Source: Trichuris trichiura (lineage: Eukaryota; Nematoda; Enoplea; Trichinellida; Trichuridae). Taken from it: 64,000 nt of DNA. The notes below the pieces were generated by a model. The model was not told where the DNA came from, did no database searches, and saw nothing but the letters and a program-made list of their open reading frames with translations. Made by a program: the position numbers and the translations under genes. The DNA is taken from NCBI GenBank assembly GCA_037903355.1, contig JBAJFE010000014.1, forward strand, positions 7,440,001 to 7,504,000, in the 5' to 3' direction. The first letter of the stretch is position 1, and every line of letters starts with the position of its first letter. Positions 1-10,239 of the stretch are shown here, one piece after another.

Positions 1-192
1 TTTCAAGTAGCCTTAAGAGCAAACTATGCACCATCACCATCCTGCTTCGCAAATGCTCAGCTGATCACATAATACAGAACTTTCAGAACCACACTTGTTC
101 TACTGTCAGCATGAAAGTTTATACACTTTATCTGGAGGTAATCACATGACCTTCAGAACCGTCTTTGGCCATCAACAATTTACAGCACAGTA
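1..192. other. Flanking DNA before the first PLE insertion
   Basis: No coding region or known repeat is recognised here. The last 11 bases (182-192, ACAGCACAGTA) match 4216-4226 (ACAGCACGGTA) at 10 of 11 positions and are read as the left target-site duplication of the PLE insertion that follows. If so, this segment and the DNA after 4226 were once contiguous, which would place the PLE upstream of, or in an intron of, the coiled-coil gene at 4352. Confidence 0.5.
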
Positions 193-210
193 CGTTTGAT
201 CATAGGACAC

Positions 211-464
211 TTCGTAACGGGATAATGTTTCGTGGTTTTCGTAGATCCTCTGCGGCTTTTTCTGTTTTATGTCTGTGTTAGTATCTGTAATTAAAAGAAG
301 AAACTGCTCTGCCAACGGATGAATGATCGATTACTTGGAAAACTGTACAGAACCAATGCACTGAACTTTATTTCAGAGTTTTCGGAACGCTGTAGTTCCG
401 GTCGTCAGTGATATGGAGGAGATGTTTTTCTCTGAATAGTTATTATATAGGCATACGTAACATG
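211..464 (-). repeat. PLE-1 left terminal repeat (minus orientation)
   Basis: Read on the minus strand, this stretch aligns with the plus-strand terminal repeat at 4000-4215. Shared blocks include the ribozyme-like hairpin, the segment matching CCAACGGATG (314-323) and the AGATCCTCTGCGG-like end. Penelope elements of Drosophila virilis are known to carry such repeats in inverted or direct order. Confidence 0.7.
374..410 (-). ncRNA. Hammerhead-like motif in PLE-1 left repeat
   Basis: On the minus strand the order is CTGACGAC, a six-base stem CGGAAC/GTTCCG around a short loop, then AAAACTCTG. It is the PLE terminal-repeat motif with the longest stem in the window, although the GAAA box is reached only if its G is shared with the stem. 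Activity is not shown. Confidence 0.45.
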
Positions 465-994
465 AGAGGGAAGACGCCTACGCAAAAGAACACCGCCTGC
501 GCCTGTCTCCCTGCCGCAGTGAACGGTATGCAGTTTATTTATGGTTATTTGCTGTATGCGCGTTGCTACCATCAGGTTGAACTTGCCCTGAGTGGACGCA
601 TACTCAGGGCAAGTTCAACCTGATGGTAGCGACGCTATGTACACTTCTTTACGTTTACTTTCTCTGTGCGCGTTACTCAGATCTTGTCTCTCAGCCGCCC
701 ACCGTCTGAGAAATGCAAGTTCGTTTTTGACGAGTATGCCCTTAACTTGTTTTGCCTTTATTGGACAGCATGTCAATCACTTTTTTTTGCCCTTATCCAA
801 ATCTAAGCCAGGACATAAACTTTATGCTTAGGTTTAGACTTAGGCTAGGGCAGGACAAGATGGCCGGCAAACCTGCAGTATGACGGTGAGGGGGACTGGT
901 GAAAAACCCTGTTACCATCTCCATTGTTCCATTGTTCTCTTAATCCCTGCTGATGTTGCTGCCTGCACTTCCGGAGGAATGGCGGTAAAGACCC
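465..994 (+). mobile_element. Merlin-family fragment, left end lost
   Basis: This contains the 3' subterminal block seen in other Merlin copies of the window: a TTAGGC-like stretch, GGGCAGGACAAGATGGCC, then a GC-rich end with CTTCCGG and terminal AAAGACCC at 987-994. The left terminal inverted repeat is missing. The insertion separates the PLE-1 left terminal repeat from its reverse transcriptase remains. Flanking GGCATACG and GACATACT share 6 of 8 bases and may be a decayed TSD. Confidence 0.6.
565..630. repeat. Perfect 29-bp inverted repeat with 8-nt loop
   Basis: Positions 565-593 and 602-630 are exact reverse complements, separated by eight bases (594-601). The arms begin GCTACCATCAGG. 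The hairpin lies in the Merlin fragment. A similar single arm (CTGACGACAGCAACGCG-like) occurs in other Merlin copies without the second arm, so the palindrome appears to be a local inverted duplication. Confidence 0.95.
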
Positions 995-999
995 GACAT

Positions 1000-1875
1000 A
1001 CTTAAAAAACCATTAACGGGTAAACGCAAATCCCATGTCAAAAACTGTAAAGACTTCTGCGCGGCGTTAAAATCATTACATTAACACCAGGCAACATTAT
1101 GGTAAGCTATGACGTCAAAGTGGTTTTCACAAGTATTCTCATAGACTACACTATTAACCTATTAAAGAACCTTTTTAAACGTGACACCACGAGACATCTA
1201 AAAATCAAACTAAACCCACTTCACATAACAAAATAGGTTGCTTTTTGCATAAAACAAGGGAATTGCTTCGGGTTCCAAAACATGTTCTTCTCACAAACAG
1301 ATAGTGCTCCCATGCGCAGTCCACTATCCCCATTCTAGCAGAGGTCTTCATGGAACACTTCGAAGAGAAGGCCTTCGCTAGCATAGGCTCTGACGATGCA
1401 CATGTCTTTTTCAAACGTTACGTAGATGATATTTTTGCCATTACCACCGAGGGTAAGAAGAGACGTTCCTGGACCACTTAAACCGTATCTTTCCTAGTAA
1501 TATACATTTAACTATGGAGGCAGAAATAAACAACAAACTTCCCTTCTCAGACGTCTTAGTGACAAAACAGGGCAGCAAAATAACGATTTCCGTTTATAGA
1601 GAACTAACCCATTCCAGCAGGTATCTGCATTTTACTTCCCATCATCCTTTGCCAGTAAAACAAGGTATTGTAAAAGGGATGGCTGATTAGGCCCTGGCAA
1701 CCTGTGATCCCGCATTTTTACCTGCTGAGTTGAGAAATATCCTTAATACATTCACAGATAATGAATGCCCACCCTCACTGGTTAAACGCGTCATCGTCAA
1801 ATGCAGACAGCACTTAAACCCCCTATTAACGGTAACAGTAACATCAGAAATAATAACATTAATGACACTGACGGT
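1000..1875 (+). pseudogene. PLE-1 reverse transcriptase, decayed
   Basis: This is the reverse transcriptase part of a Penelope-like polyprotein, which would copy element RNA into DNA at the target. Frame-by-frame translation gives HVKNCKDFCAALKS near the start, a priming-grip region near 1310-1350 (PMRSPLSPILAE) and the catalytic box FKRYVDDIFAIT near 1411-1443. Further blocks similar to the C-terminal thumb run to about 1875. Stops fall after GKKRRSWTT and in the following segment, and an in-frame TAG lies near 1688, so no intact ORF remains. It matches the better preserved copy at 20552-22117. The reading is broken at 1875, where other repeats intrude, and resumes near 3292. Confidence 0.8.
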
Positions 1876-1943
1876 TGTAAGGTCTTCTATGGCTTTTCCC
1901 GTTCATTTTGTCCGTGCTGGTAACAGTAATTGAACGAAACAAC

Positions 1944-3230
1944 GGGTCTACTAAAAAGTTCTTCCCCCGGAAGTGACGGCGGCAGTATGAAAGCATAATC
2001 GACGACTCTACTGCTCAATGAAGTGTGATTAGTTGCACAACGAGAGGGACGTTGTCGTCAGGTTTAGTGAACACGTGCAGAATAGTTGGCGCGGCAGCAC
2101 AATAGAGCATCAATGGCACATGCAATGACACGTATGTCGGTCTAACTGATTAGCACCGAAGAATTCTGCCGCACTGCAGCTGAATAGCGTTTGCAAGTGT
2201 CACTGATGCAGTTAGTGACCCGTTCGAAAGAGCGAAAGCGAAGGAATTATTCAGCTGCGCATGAATTGAAGGTACGGGAAATACAAAGGGGCCTGCAGTG
2301 GTTCACGCTAAGACCACGTCTTAGCGATTCGTGAGAAACACCGGAGGTCAACGGTCTGAGCCGCGTCTTGCCGTGGTAAACTGCGTAAAGCTCATTGTGC
2401 GTTATGTCTGTGCCGACGTCTAGTGATAGTATTCCATCGGGTGAAGGGTATGTCGTGCGTTTGCGTTTATTTCTTCTGAGCGCGTTTCTCTGATCAGGTA
2501 GAAACAGCCTCCAGCGGAACCACCGCCTTCGCCGTACTCTTAGCTTCACTGAACGGTATGTACGCATGTTCGCGTTATCTGTCTCTCGTGCTTGAAACTG
2601 AACTCTTGTTTACGTTCAGCGTCTCTGCCCCTACGCAACTGTTTATCGTCCGCGTCAACGCGGTACACTAATACTCCTAATCGTAACGAAACACACAAAC
2701 ACACATGCACACACACACACGCATGCACACACACACACACACACACACATGTTCAGGTTTAGGCTTAGGCTAGGGCAGAGCAGGATGGCCGACAGAACTA
2801 CTGTACGACGGCAGCTGGAATGGTGAAACACATAGTCGCCATCGGCATTGTTTCATTCTTTCAGTAATACGCGCCCTGTTCGCACTATGCATTTCAGTGA
2901 CCGGTACGTACGCTTTTTCACGTTACGTATTTCCCATTGCTCGCATGCTAGCATGTCCGCTACACACATACAGACACCATGTTCAGTCTTAGGCTTAGGC
3001 TAGGGCCGGACAGGATGGCCGGCTAGGCTGCATTACAACGTCGTTGGAAAAGGGTTAGCGAGACGTTGACCCTTTGCAGTGCAGCACACATGCACCAATG
3101 CACATTAGTGCACACCAATGCACGAACAATGCGATTACGGAGACCATTGTTTCTGTTCCGTAATAATCCCCACTTGATGTCCTTTGAAGTTGCCGCCTTC
3201 ACTTCCGGGGGAAAACTTTTAAAAAGACCC
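1944..3230 (+). mobile_element. Merlin-type non-autonomous element with 8-bp TSD
   Basis: The left end reads GGGTCTACTAAAAAGTTC and the right end is its approximate reverse complement, finishing AAAAAGACCC. Both sides carry the exact 8-bp duplication GAAACAAC (1936-1943 and 3231-3238). Next to the ends lie the family blocks GGCGGCAACTTCAAAGG and a 3' TTAGGCTTAGGCTAGGGC region (near 2757 and again near 2988). No transposase coding is visible. A short CA/TG microsatellite lies at 2698-2749. Eight-bp TSDs fit the Merlin superfamily. Confidence 0.85.
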
Positions 3231-3291
3231 GAAACAACTACTCTACCAACGGATAGATGGGAACGGGAAAAGCCATAGAAGACCTTACAAC

Positions 3292-3975
3292 CATGAAACA
3301 ACAGCCTGTTATGAAGCATCTTGTTTTTAAGAATAACACTGATGATGCTAATAACAATGATAATATTGGAATCACGAATAGTCCATCCATTTTGTTTCTC
3401 CCTTATTACAATGATATCGGGGAGGGAATCCTGCGATTAAGCCCTTCGCTTGATTTTACGGTTCGGTTTACGACATCAAACAGTTTACGTTCAATGGTGA
3501 AGAGTGATCAGATCGCAGTTTCCTTTGACAGGAGACTTGGCGTCGTCTATGAGATCTGATGCGGTTGCAACGCCTCCTACATAGGAGAGACAGGCAGCGT
3601 TTAACTTGACAGGTTCGGCGCACACATCTCCAACATCAGCTGATACGAAGAGGTGGTACGAACACTCTCTCAACCCGAAGGGGCAACTGACGCATAATCG
3701 ACGGCGAGATCGACCACAGAAGAAACAACTGAGGAAGAATGCATATCATAGAAGAAATGATCAAGACCTCGGCTGTCGTCGAGCATTCCTCTCGATGCTC
3801 GCTCGATCTACAACCACAGATTATTTGTCGCGGGAGCCATTTACATCTCCGCCGGGTTAAAGAGGCCGTTTACATCCGCCATAACTACACTTTCAACCGT
3901 GACAAGAGAGTAGAGACTAGCACGGCTTGGGAAGCACTCATTAGTAAAACCAAATGCTGCTCCGTGCCACGTTGA
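3292..3975 (+). pseudogene. PLE-1 linker and GIY-YIG endonuclease, decayed
   Basis: This is the C-terminal part of the same Penelope-like polyprotein. It contains ILFLPYYNDIGEGILRL (near 3400), SDQIAVSFDRRLGVVYEI, a TGA stop at 3557, and the hallmark NASYIGETG near 3570-3600. After a frame change it has SAVVEHSSRCSLDLQPQII and RRVKEAVYIRHN (3769-3890), the conserved end of the endonuclease module. The GIY-YIG domain nicks target DNA for target-primed reverse transcription. Stops and at least one frameshift inactivate this copy. Confidence 0.8.
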
Positions 3976-3999
3976 CCTCCACCCTTTGTTATGGAGGCC

Positions 4000-4215
4000 T
4001 ATTTAATACCCATTCAGAGAAAACTTTCTCCTCCGTATCACTGACGACGGAAGTAGAGCATTCCGAAAGCTCTGAAATAAAGTTGAGTCCATTGGTTCTG
4101 TACAATTTTTCTAGTAGTCGCTCATCCATCCGTTGGTATAGCAGTTGTTTTGTTTAATTACAGATTAAGTACACAGACAAAAAATGGGAAAAACCGTAGA
4201 AGATCTACCGAAACC
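4000..4215 (+). repeat. PLE-1 right terminal repeat (plus orientation)
   Basis: It includes the hammerhead-like motif (4041-4073), the conserved CATCCATCCGTTGGTA block (4121-4136) and an A-rich end (AATGGGAAAAACC). It is the inverted partner of 211-464. The duplication ACAGCACGGTA follows at 4216. Confidence 0.75.
4041..4073 (+). ncRNA. Hammerhead-like motif in PLE-1 right repeat
   Basis: CTGACGAC is followed by GGAA, an eight-base loop, TTCC, then GAAAGCTCT. The order CTGANGA, stem II, GAAA is that of a hammerhead ribozyme core. Hammerhead motifs are known from PLE terminal repeats. An unpaired C between CTGACGA and the stem departs from the consensus. Confidence 0.5.
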
Positions 4216-4351
4216 ACAGCACGGTATAGGAAAAATGAAATGTTACGTGGAATTTCCCCAAAAATTTCGAAAATTTCAGACTAATCTATTCACATACTTA
4301 CTGTGAAATGATTACATTTATAAGAATAACCAGAAACTAAGCCTTTGTTAG

Positions 4352-5581
4352 GTTGTGGCATTATTGATGAACTTTGTCTTGACATGCGATGATCGGCAAG
4401 AACTTCATGTACGAATGGTGATGGAAAATATGCATTGCAATGATCAGGTGGACATCATGAACATATGTACCGCACTAGGAAAAGATGCATACTTGGCAGA
4501 ATCTGATAACAGTGATAGTTGGGCTGATGTCCTTAAGAATGATTACAGTGCGAATCAGTGTTCCTGCATTGAAACCTTGCACGAAAGTGTACAGATAGAG
4601 AGCAACCAGTCTTACGTAAAAACTTCACCACAGTCCTTCACATCGAGCAGCAGCAGATTATCAAAGGCATCACCTTTATCTAGTTCCCTATCAGAGTGTG
4701 TTAATTCGCCAAGCTTGAAACGAACTGCACTTCTACGGATAAAAACTCAGGAAATTAAACGCCTTAAAGATGAACTCACAGAAAAGGAATATTACGCAGA
4801 CTGCGTGGGACAAGAAATTTTCAACTTGAAAAACTCTTTGAGTAAGTACGGACGTATGCGTCCTTCCTAAATTATTACAAACATGTGAAGATAAAGTGGA
4901 AGAAGAGCTGAAAAGTCTGAAAATGGATAACGTCATCCTGTCTGAGCAACTCACTAGCAAGGAGGCTTTAGTAGAAGAACTTAAAGTGGAAAACAGCAAT
5001 GCACAAACTAGACTTTCAAGGCAAATTGTTTTTCCTTAATTTACTACTAATTCAGCTCATTAGCATTTACTTCAGACTTGAAAAACAATTAAGCGAGGAA
5101 ACGGAAGAAAAAATCAATCTTCAAGAAAAAGTGGTTCAGCTGCAAGAACAATGTGCAGAATACACAGTGGAGGTAGAAGCATGATTTTAGTCTGATAACT
5201 GGAGTAAAACAATTTGAGCAGATCAATCACTTAAAGCAAAAGAATGCTTTACTGGCTAAGAGTGAAAATGAAATGAAAGAAAACTATGATGTGATGCAAA
5301 TGGAGCATTCAAACGAGCTGACGGAAATGGGCCGTTTTCTGAAGATCATGGAAGCCCAAAATGAATGCATGCTTACTGAGCAAAATGATCTTAAGGAAGA
5401 CAATGCTTTCTTAAAAAAGCGTTGCAGGGTAATTCAACGCTGCTGTGTTCATCTTTTCATTGTTGTATACAGGAATTGGAATCAAGAAAAGACAGCTTGC
5501 TTTTCAAGAAATATATTGCAGAAAAACTTTTGTGCATGAAACAGGCAATGACTTTACTTGTGGACAACCTGGAAATTACTG
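4352..5581 (+). CDS. Coiled-coil protein, internal exons
   Basis: This is a host gene fragment, not recognised beyond being a long coiled-coil protein. Exon 1 (4352-4841) follows a TTTGTTAG acceptor. It encodes a short helical start (ALLMNFVLTCDDRQEL), then a Ser-rich linker (SFTSSSSRLSKASPLSSSLS), then heptads (KTQEIKRLKDELTEKEYY). Further exons are 4891-5020, about 5076-5428 and 5473-5581, all Glu/Lys/Leu-rich. The introns are 49, 55 (GC-AG ends, frame-compatible) and 44 nt. A donor (GTATGC) follows 5581, so the gene continues. The helical start preceding the coil is reminiscent of the Hook/NuMA class, but this is only a suggestion. A one-base frame break lies at about 5176-5182: the frame ends at TGA 5182 while the next frame continues the coil. 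It is either a sequencing error or a sign of pseudogenisation. Confidence 0.65.
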
Positions 5582-5982
5582 GTATGCTAGTATTTTGAGA
5601 ACTGCATTTTTAAAAGAGCTTTCCATTGCTTATATTACTATCATACTATAAGTATAATACTTAACTAGAAATGTTTGAGCATTGTACGCCACCAAGTGTC
5701 TAATGGCAGGGACGACGAATCGAACAATCAGCTTCTGATGAGTCATATGCAACAATAGTGAAATTGCCTGCTCCAGGGAATAGCAAAGAGAAGAGGGCGC
5801 GATGAGAACGGCAGATAAGTAGAGATTGCTGTTGCGCACACACAGCGCAGACAGAACCTCAAAACCAAAAGTAGCTGGTGCAATTGTCAATGGGGTAAAA
5901 CTCTGACGTAATTCCCTAATGACGTAACCCATCGATGATCAATGTTCACGTTGGAAGAGCTGAAGCCTGACGCGTCGCAAAA
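5582..5982. other. Likely intron sequence, nothing recognised
   Basis: This follows the GTATGC donor of the coiled-coil gene. No exon in a compatible phase and no known repeat was recognised. Confidence 0.4.
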
Positions 5983-6165
<183 letters not shown>

Positions 6166-6417
6166 TAGCCACCTTGAGTATAGTACTGGCACATATGCAT
6201 ACTGAAAAGACCTTGGTCCACTGATAATTAGGACAGTAAGCATTTAAAATTGTGCTAGACTTTTGTTTCACAGTCTTCACATGGACATTACACACGCAGC
6301 TGTTTTCATTGAAGATGGAATTCCTTGTAACGACGTGAAAGTCTTTCATTGCCCTTTTCGCAGCTTTCTTCTGTTCTTGGTAAAAGCATTTCTATATGCA
6401 GAGTACGTTATGGAAAG

Positions 6418-6529
6418 AACAGTATCTTAGTGTATGGTATCTTAGAACAGTATCTTAGTATAAGAACAGTACCTTAGTATATGAAATTCCATCCCGTTAC
6501 GAAGCACCCAGTGTTCAAGAACAGTATCT
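6418..6529 (+). mobile_element. Tail-only PLE insertion (42 bp) in a small tandem repeat
   Basis: Positions 6475-6516 hold little more than the PLE tail (CCCGTTACGAAGCACCCAG). They are bracketed by AAGAACAGTACCT (6462-6474) and AAGAACAGTATCT (6517-6529), a 12-of-13 TSD. The left side sits in a degenerate tandem of AACAGTATCTTAGTAT units (6418-6474). The tail therefore marks the 3' end from which copying starts, and this copy was truncated almost at once. Confidence 0.65.
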
Positions 6530-6974
6530 GTAGCTTTTCAGATGCTCTAGTCCCGCTGTCATCATCACGTAGGAGTTGATGGATAATCTTTCTTAAATCA
6601 CGCAGAGGACAGAACTGGAGCATCCTGAAAGCTAGGTACATTGTTCCTTGTGATTTCCTCAATAAATAGCACAACCATTTTTTGGTAGGTGCTTGTATCA
6701 GCGTTTTACAAATAAACTTATAAAGAACACAAGAAAGCAGCGGAAAGAAAAATTTGCTCCTTTCATTGTTGCTAGTGAGTTAAATCTCCTTTATTCCATG
6801 TTTTTTAAACCTTAAGCTGTTCAAGATATATCAGATCTTTCTTATTTCATGCCTAAGAAATATGCTGTATTTCTGCAGCAACAAAAAGTGCAGGTTGAAG
6901 TGTATAAGACTTTGGGTCTTGCCGTGAACCTGCCAGCAAGTATGCAGTATTCTAGAAAGGGTTGCAGATTTGTA
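6530..6974. other. Unassigned stretch
   Basis: No repeat family was recognised. TTCTGCAG at 6870-6877 followed by an open QQKVQVEVYKTLGLAVNL reading and a GTATGC donor near 6942 could be a small exon. Its phase does not follow directly from the exon ending at 5581. Confidence 0.2.
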
Positions 6975-8215
6975 GGCTCATCATACTGTAAGTAAACAAA
7001 CTGTTCCTGTTATACTGTAGTTTAGAGAGGCAAACAAGGGGTTGTACGTTTGTTTTACTGTAAGTTAAAAACTTCATGACTCATACAGTAAAAAGCAAAA
7101 TTAACACGTTTTTCTCGCTGAGTAGCCACTATTTTCTTTATGTAAACGTCGCTGGTAATGCAAGGAGCATTTACAAGTCTTGTATACTATAATTAGCTGT
7201 GCCTAAAGCTTGCATTCTGCTGCTTGAATCAATTTTTCTTTTAACCTAGCCTGTCTTGCTTTTCTGCGCTTATGGAAACCTGATTATAAGAATAAACGCT
7301 GCCTGAATAGAATGGGATTAATATTCAATAGCAGTTGAAAGACCCGTGCAGCATGATCAAGTGTACGTGAGGCTTGCATCAAACTACTTGGAGTAACTTT
7401 TCGATTCACCTTGCCCACTTGCTTTTCTGTGCTTATGAAACCTGAGCTGCCATCTAACGGCTGTCCTTAGGCTCACTGTGGACGCCAGGAACCTACGTCT
7501 AAACTTGCATTACCTGCTTTTCTGTGACCTGCTGTAAGCCTCTTCCATAAAGCAGATTGTTCCGTAATCTGGACTACCCTTCACCCTGACGCGTCTGGAT
7601 TAGGGAGGTTGGGTCTTTACTGTCAGAGCCCCAACGGCAGTTTCACTTGTCTCCTACCCTCATACTGTAGGTTTACCGGCCATCTTCTCCTGCCCTAGCC
7701 AAGCCTAAGCATAAGCATAAGGTTTATAAATCAATAACTGCAATAGCAACAGCGCATTACCCTTTGATGTTGCCGCGCAAACAGCCGCTGGGATTCTGAT
7801 GGTAAAAATCCAGGCGGTTTTACTGTGGTTCAATGCAAGCCTCACGTACACCTGACCATGCTGTACGGGTCTTTCAGCTGCTATCGAATATTAATCCCAT
7901 TCTATTCAGGCAGCGTTTATCCTGTGTTTATAATCAGGTTTCCGTGAGCGCAGAAAAGCAAGACAGGCTAAGTTAAGGGAAAAATTGATTCATGCAGCGG
8001 AATAAAAGCCTTAGGCGCAGTTAATTATAATGTACAAGCCTTGTAAGTCCTTGCATTAACAGCATCGTTTACAGAAAGAAAATAGTGGCTGCTTTGTGAG
8101 AAAAACGTGTTAATTTTGCTTTTTACTATGATTCGCAAAATTTTCAATTGTTTGTCTCTCTAAATTACAGTATAGCAAAGGCTTTGTTTACCTACTGTAT
8201 GATGAGCGTACGTTT
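6975..8215. repeat. Long fold-back repeat, arms about 400 bp
   Basis: The left arm (about 6975-7385) and right arm (about 7830-8215) are inverted copies. For example CCTGTCTTGCTTTTCTGCGC at 7251 is matched in reverse complement near 7950, and GTGTACGTGAGGCTTGCA (7361) by TGCAAGCCTCACGTACAC (7832). The arms differ by scattered substitutions and small indels. The spacer holds a third partial copy of the arm (near 7418-7443) and a Merlin MITE. No coding is recognised. It could be a fold-back transposon or an old inverted duplication. Confidence 0.8.
7611..7811 (-). mobile_element. Merlin MITE in the fold-back spacer
   Basis: It starts GGGTCTTTACTG and ends GGTAAAAATCC. Its internal region is GCCCTAGCCAAGCCTAAG, the reverse complement of the Merlin 3' block. 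The flanks GGGAGGTT (7603-7610) and AGGCGGTT (7812-7819) share 6 of 8 bases. Confidence 0.6.
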
Positions 8216-9118
8216 CCTTGTTTACTTTTTTGGAATGTTGTATACTTGCTGGCAGATTCGAGGCAAGATCCAATGCTTTAATGTCATTTCCTATTGGGTG
8301 AGCACTTTCCGTGCCATTGTGCAGATACCTGAGTTTGCCTAGGTAGTTACTAATCTTTCCCTATAGTGCTTGATACAGTTCAGCATTGCGGACTTTCCGG
8401 TAGCGAGTTCTCAGAGCGGCAGTGTAGACCTCATTCTACATGAGTATTAACAGTTGCTCGCCCACTTTTTCGCAGCCCAACGACTGAACAAGTAATTTTC
8501 CAGCAGGTTTTGTGGGCCACCCAAGCCTAAATGAAGATTTGACCCAACCTGGACGTCTGTCATACTTTCCTAAGTAAACTAAAAATTAGAAAAATTTATA
8601 CTGGGTGCAGTCAGCCTCTTGCTCACGCTATTCGTTGATCAAGTCACTGTTGCTCATTGCTCACCTGCATAAGCTCTAAATTTATTAACAGTTTCTGCAT
8701 AAGCTGAAAATTCTCTGATTTATCCTAGCCTAAACCAAAATTTAAGGTAACTGTGACGTTGCTCAGCGTTCTCTAAATAAACCAAAAATTAGAACCACTG
8801 GTACTGCGTACAGTCAGCCTGACGTTTTCAATTTCCATAGAAAAAGTATGACCGAATTCTCAGTTGTCTTAAGCTGTGGTTAAGTGATCTAGAGAAATTG
8901 CTGGAAAATTATTTGTTAGCTTGTTCTTTCAAAAATGATGAACAGGTTAACTCATGAAGCACTGATCCAGAAGTGTGATAACGTTGCAGCTCTCAATCAT
9001 CAGCGCCAGTTGTCCCCCAATAACATAAAAGCTCCAAGCGAAGGTACCCAACATAGGGGAAATCTAATTGCGCAGATGAGCTTAGGAATGTGCATAATGA
9101 CAAGAAAAAGTGCATTTT
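8216..9118. repeat. Unassigned DNA with a diverged direct repeat
   Basis: Two related blocks lie at about 8517-8650 and 8715-8830. Both contain CCTAAnnnAAnATTT, an AAAAATTAGAA core and CAGTCAGCCT. A third relative lies near 37917-38040. No coding is recognised. The same family may be a short interspersed repeat. Confidence 0.45.
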
Positions 9119-9494
9119 ATTCTAAAAATTTTCACGGAATTTCTAACCCGTTGTTCATTAAACGTTTATTCCAAAAAAAATTTGTTTTAAAAGTTTGTTT
9201 AAAAAAAAGATTTGTTAGTGTGCCGCCGTCGCGGAAGATCGGTTGGAAGATCGCTGCACCGTCTGACTGACTAGGTTGGACCGAAACCTGACGGCTCAAG
9301 AGAGAGCTGACGGCAGTAGGTCTTTGCCACAGTTGGTCGGATGGGGCGGCTTGCAACCATAAAGACCGACCCGACAGGCGGTACAATTTACGCTGATGAC
9401 AGGTCCAGCGGAGACCCGAAAGCTTCGTAAAACGTTTTTTTGGAATAAGCGTTTAATGAACAACGGGTTAGAAATCCCGCGAAAATTTTAGAAT
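9119..9494. mobile_element. MITE with about 60-bp inverted ends
   Basis: The left end (TTCTAAAAATTTTCACGG, through AACCCGTTGTTCATTAAACG) and the right end (CGTTTAATGAACAACGGG, through AAAATTTTAGAA) are inverted copies over about 60 bp. The interior (about 255 bp) is non-coding with GGCGG-rich parts. The superfamily is unknown and no clear TSD was identified. Confidence 0.7.
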
Positions 9495-10220
9495 AAAATA
9501 TAAAAAAGCCCGTTATGAAGAAAAAAGAAAAGAAAAAGTGCATGTCCAAAAGGAAGCGATGTCAAATGTCACCGTTGGAATCACCATTTTTCAGTGATTT
9601 TGCAGACCAATAGTACGCCTGGTGGAATAGGAAAGATCCCATACATCTTTTGAGGAGTGAAGTATAGATTGAATCTTCTCATTTGAAAATGCAGTGTTTC
9701 TATTTTCACATTTTCCCGATCTTATAATACAAGTATTCCTTGGTTAAAGAAGGCTGACGGGACCGGAAAAAGGATTTTTCCTATTACCGCCTCACGAAGG
9801 AGCGCAGTGAACTCACCAACATGCGCAGAACGCCCTTTTTAAGCGTTGCGGGATAGGTGACACCACCATTGCTAGGAATGCATTTTTCCACACTCTGGCT
9901 GAGCGTAAGACAGAAAGGATAGCAATCTTAATTTATCTATTTGAACTTCCTTCAGCGATAGCGTTTGCCTTGAACGTCGTGAGCAGCGCAGCATAACAGA
10001 CTGCAATGGAAGAAAATCCCTGTCAAAATCTTTACGGATTCACGTCAGCAAGAGGCTGCAGGCACAATTGTCAGTGAGGGCAGTCACTGTCACTCACCCA
10101 AGCCTAAACCTAAACACGACGGATCGGCAAATGGTACAGACATTTCTGCCAGCATTTCTGAGGCAAGTTCTCTTACGCACGCACCTGCTCCACTGGCTTG
10201 TCCCACTTTTATTGTTGCCT
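9495..10220. other. Unassigned stretch
   Basis: No gene is recognised. Near 10090 there is a short CCTAAACCTAAACACG motif that also occurs at 40210 and 40450, next to Merlin-type 3' blocks. Confidence 0.3.
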
Positions 10221-10239
10221 GCAATGAACCTTACAAACA

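Larger units (their letters stand above)
193..4215 (+). mobile_element. PLE-1: rearranged Penelope-like insertion
   Basis: The insertion begins with a short tail (193-210) and a terminal repeat in minus orientation (about 211-464). Plus-strand reverse transcriptase remains follow (1000-1875), then GIY-YIG endonuclease remains (3292-3975) and a plus-strand terminal repeat (4000-4215). The two terminal repeats are inverted copies of each other. An imperfect 11-bp TSD brackets the whole. Two Merlin elements (about 465-994 and 1944-3230) and a short inverted terminal-repeat piece around the second Merlin (1876-1943 and 3231-3291) interrupt it. Many stops and frameshifts show it is dead. Confidence 0.75.

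Noticed and set aside
2757..3020. TTAGGC-like repeats as telomeric or subtelomeric DNA
   Set aside because: The hexamers always occur two or three at a time within the same longer block, which belongs to the Merlin 3' region.
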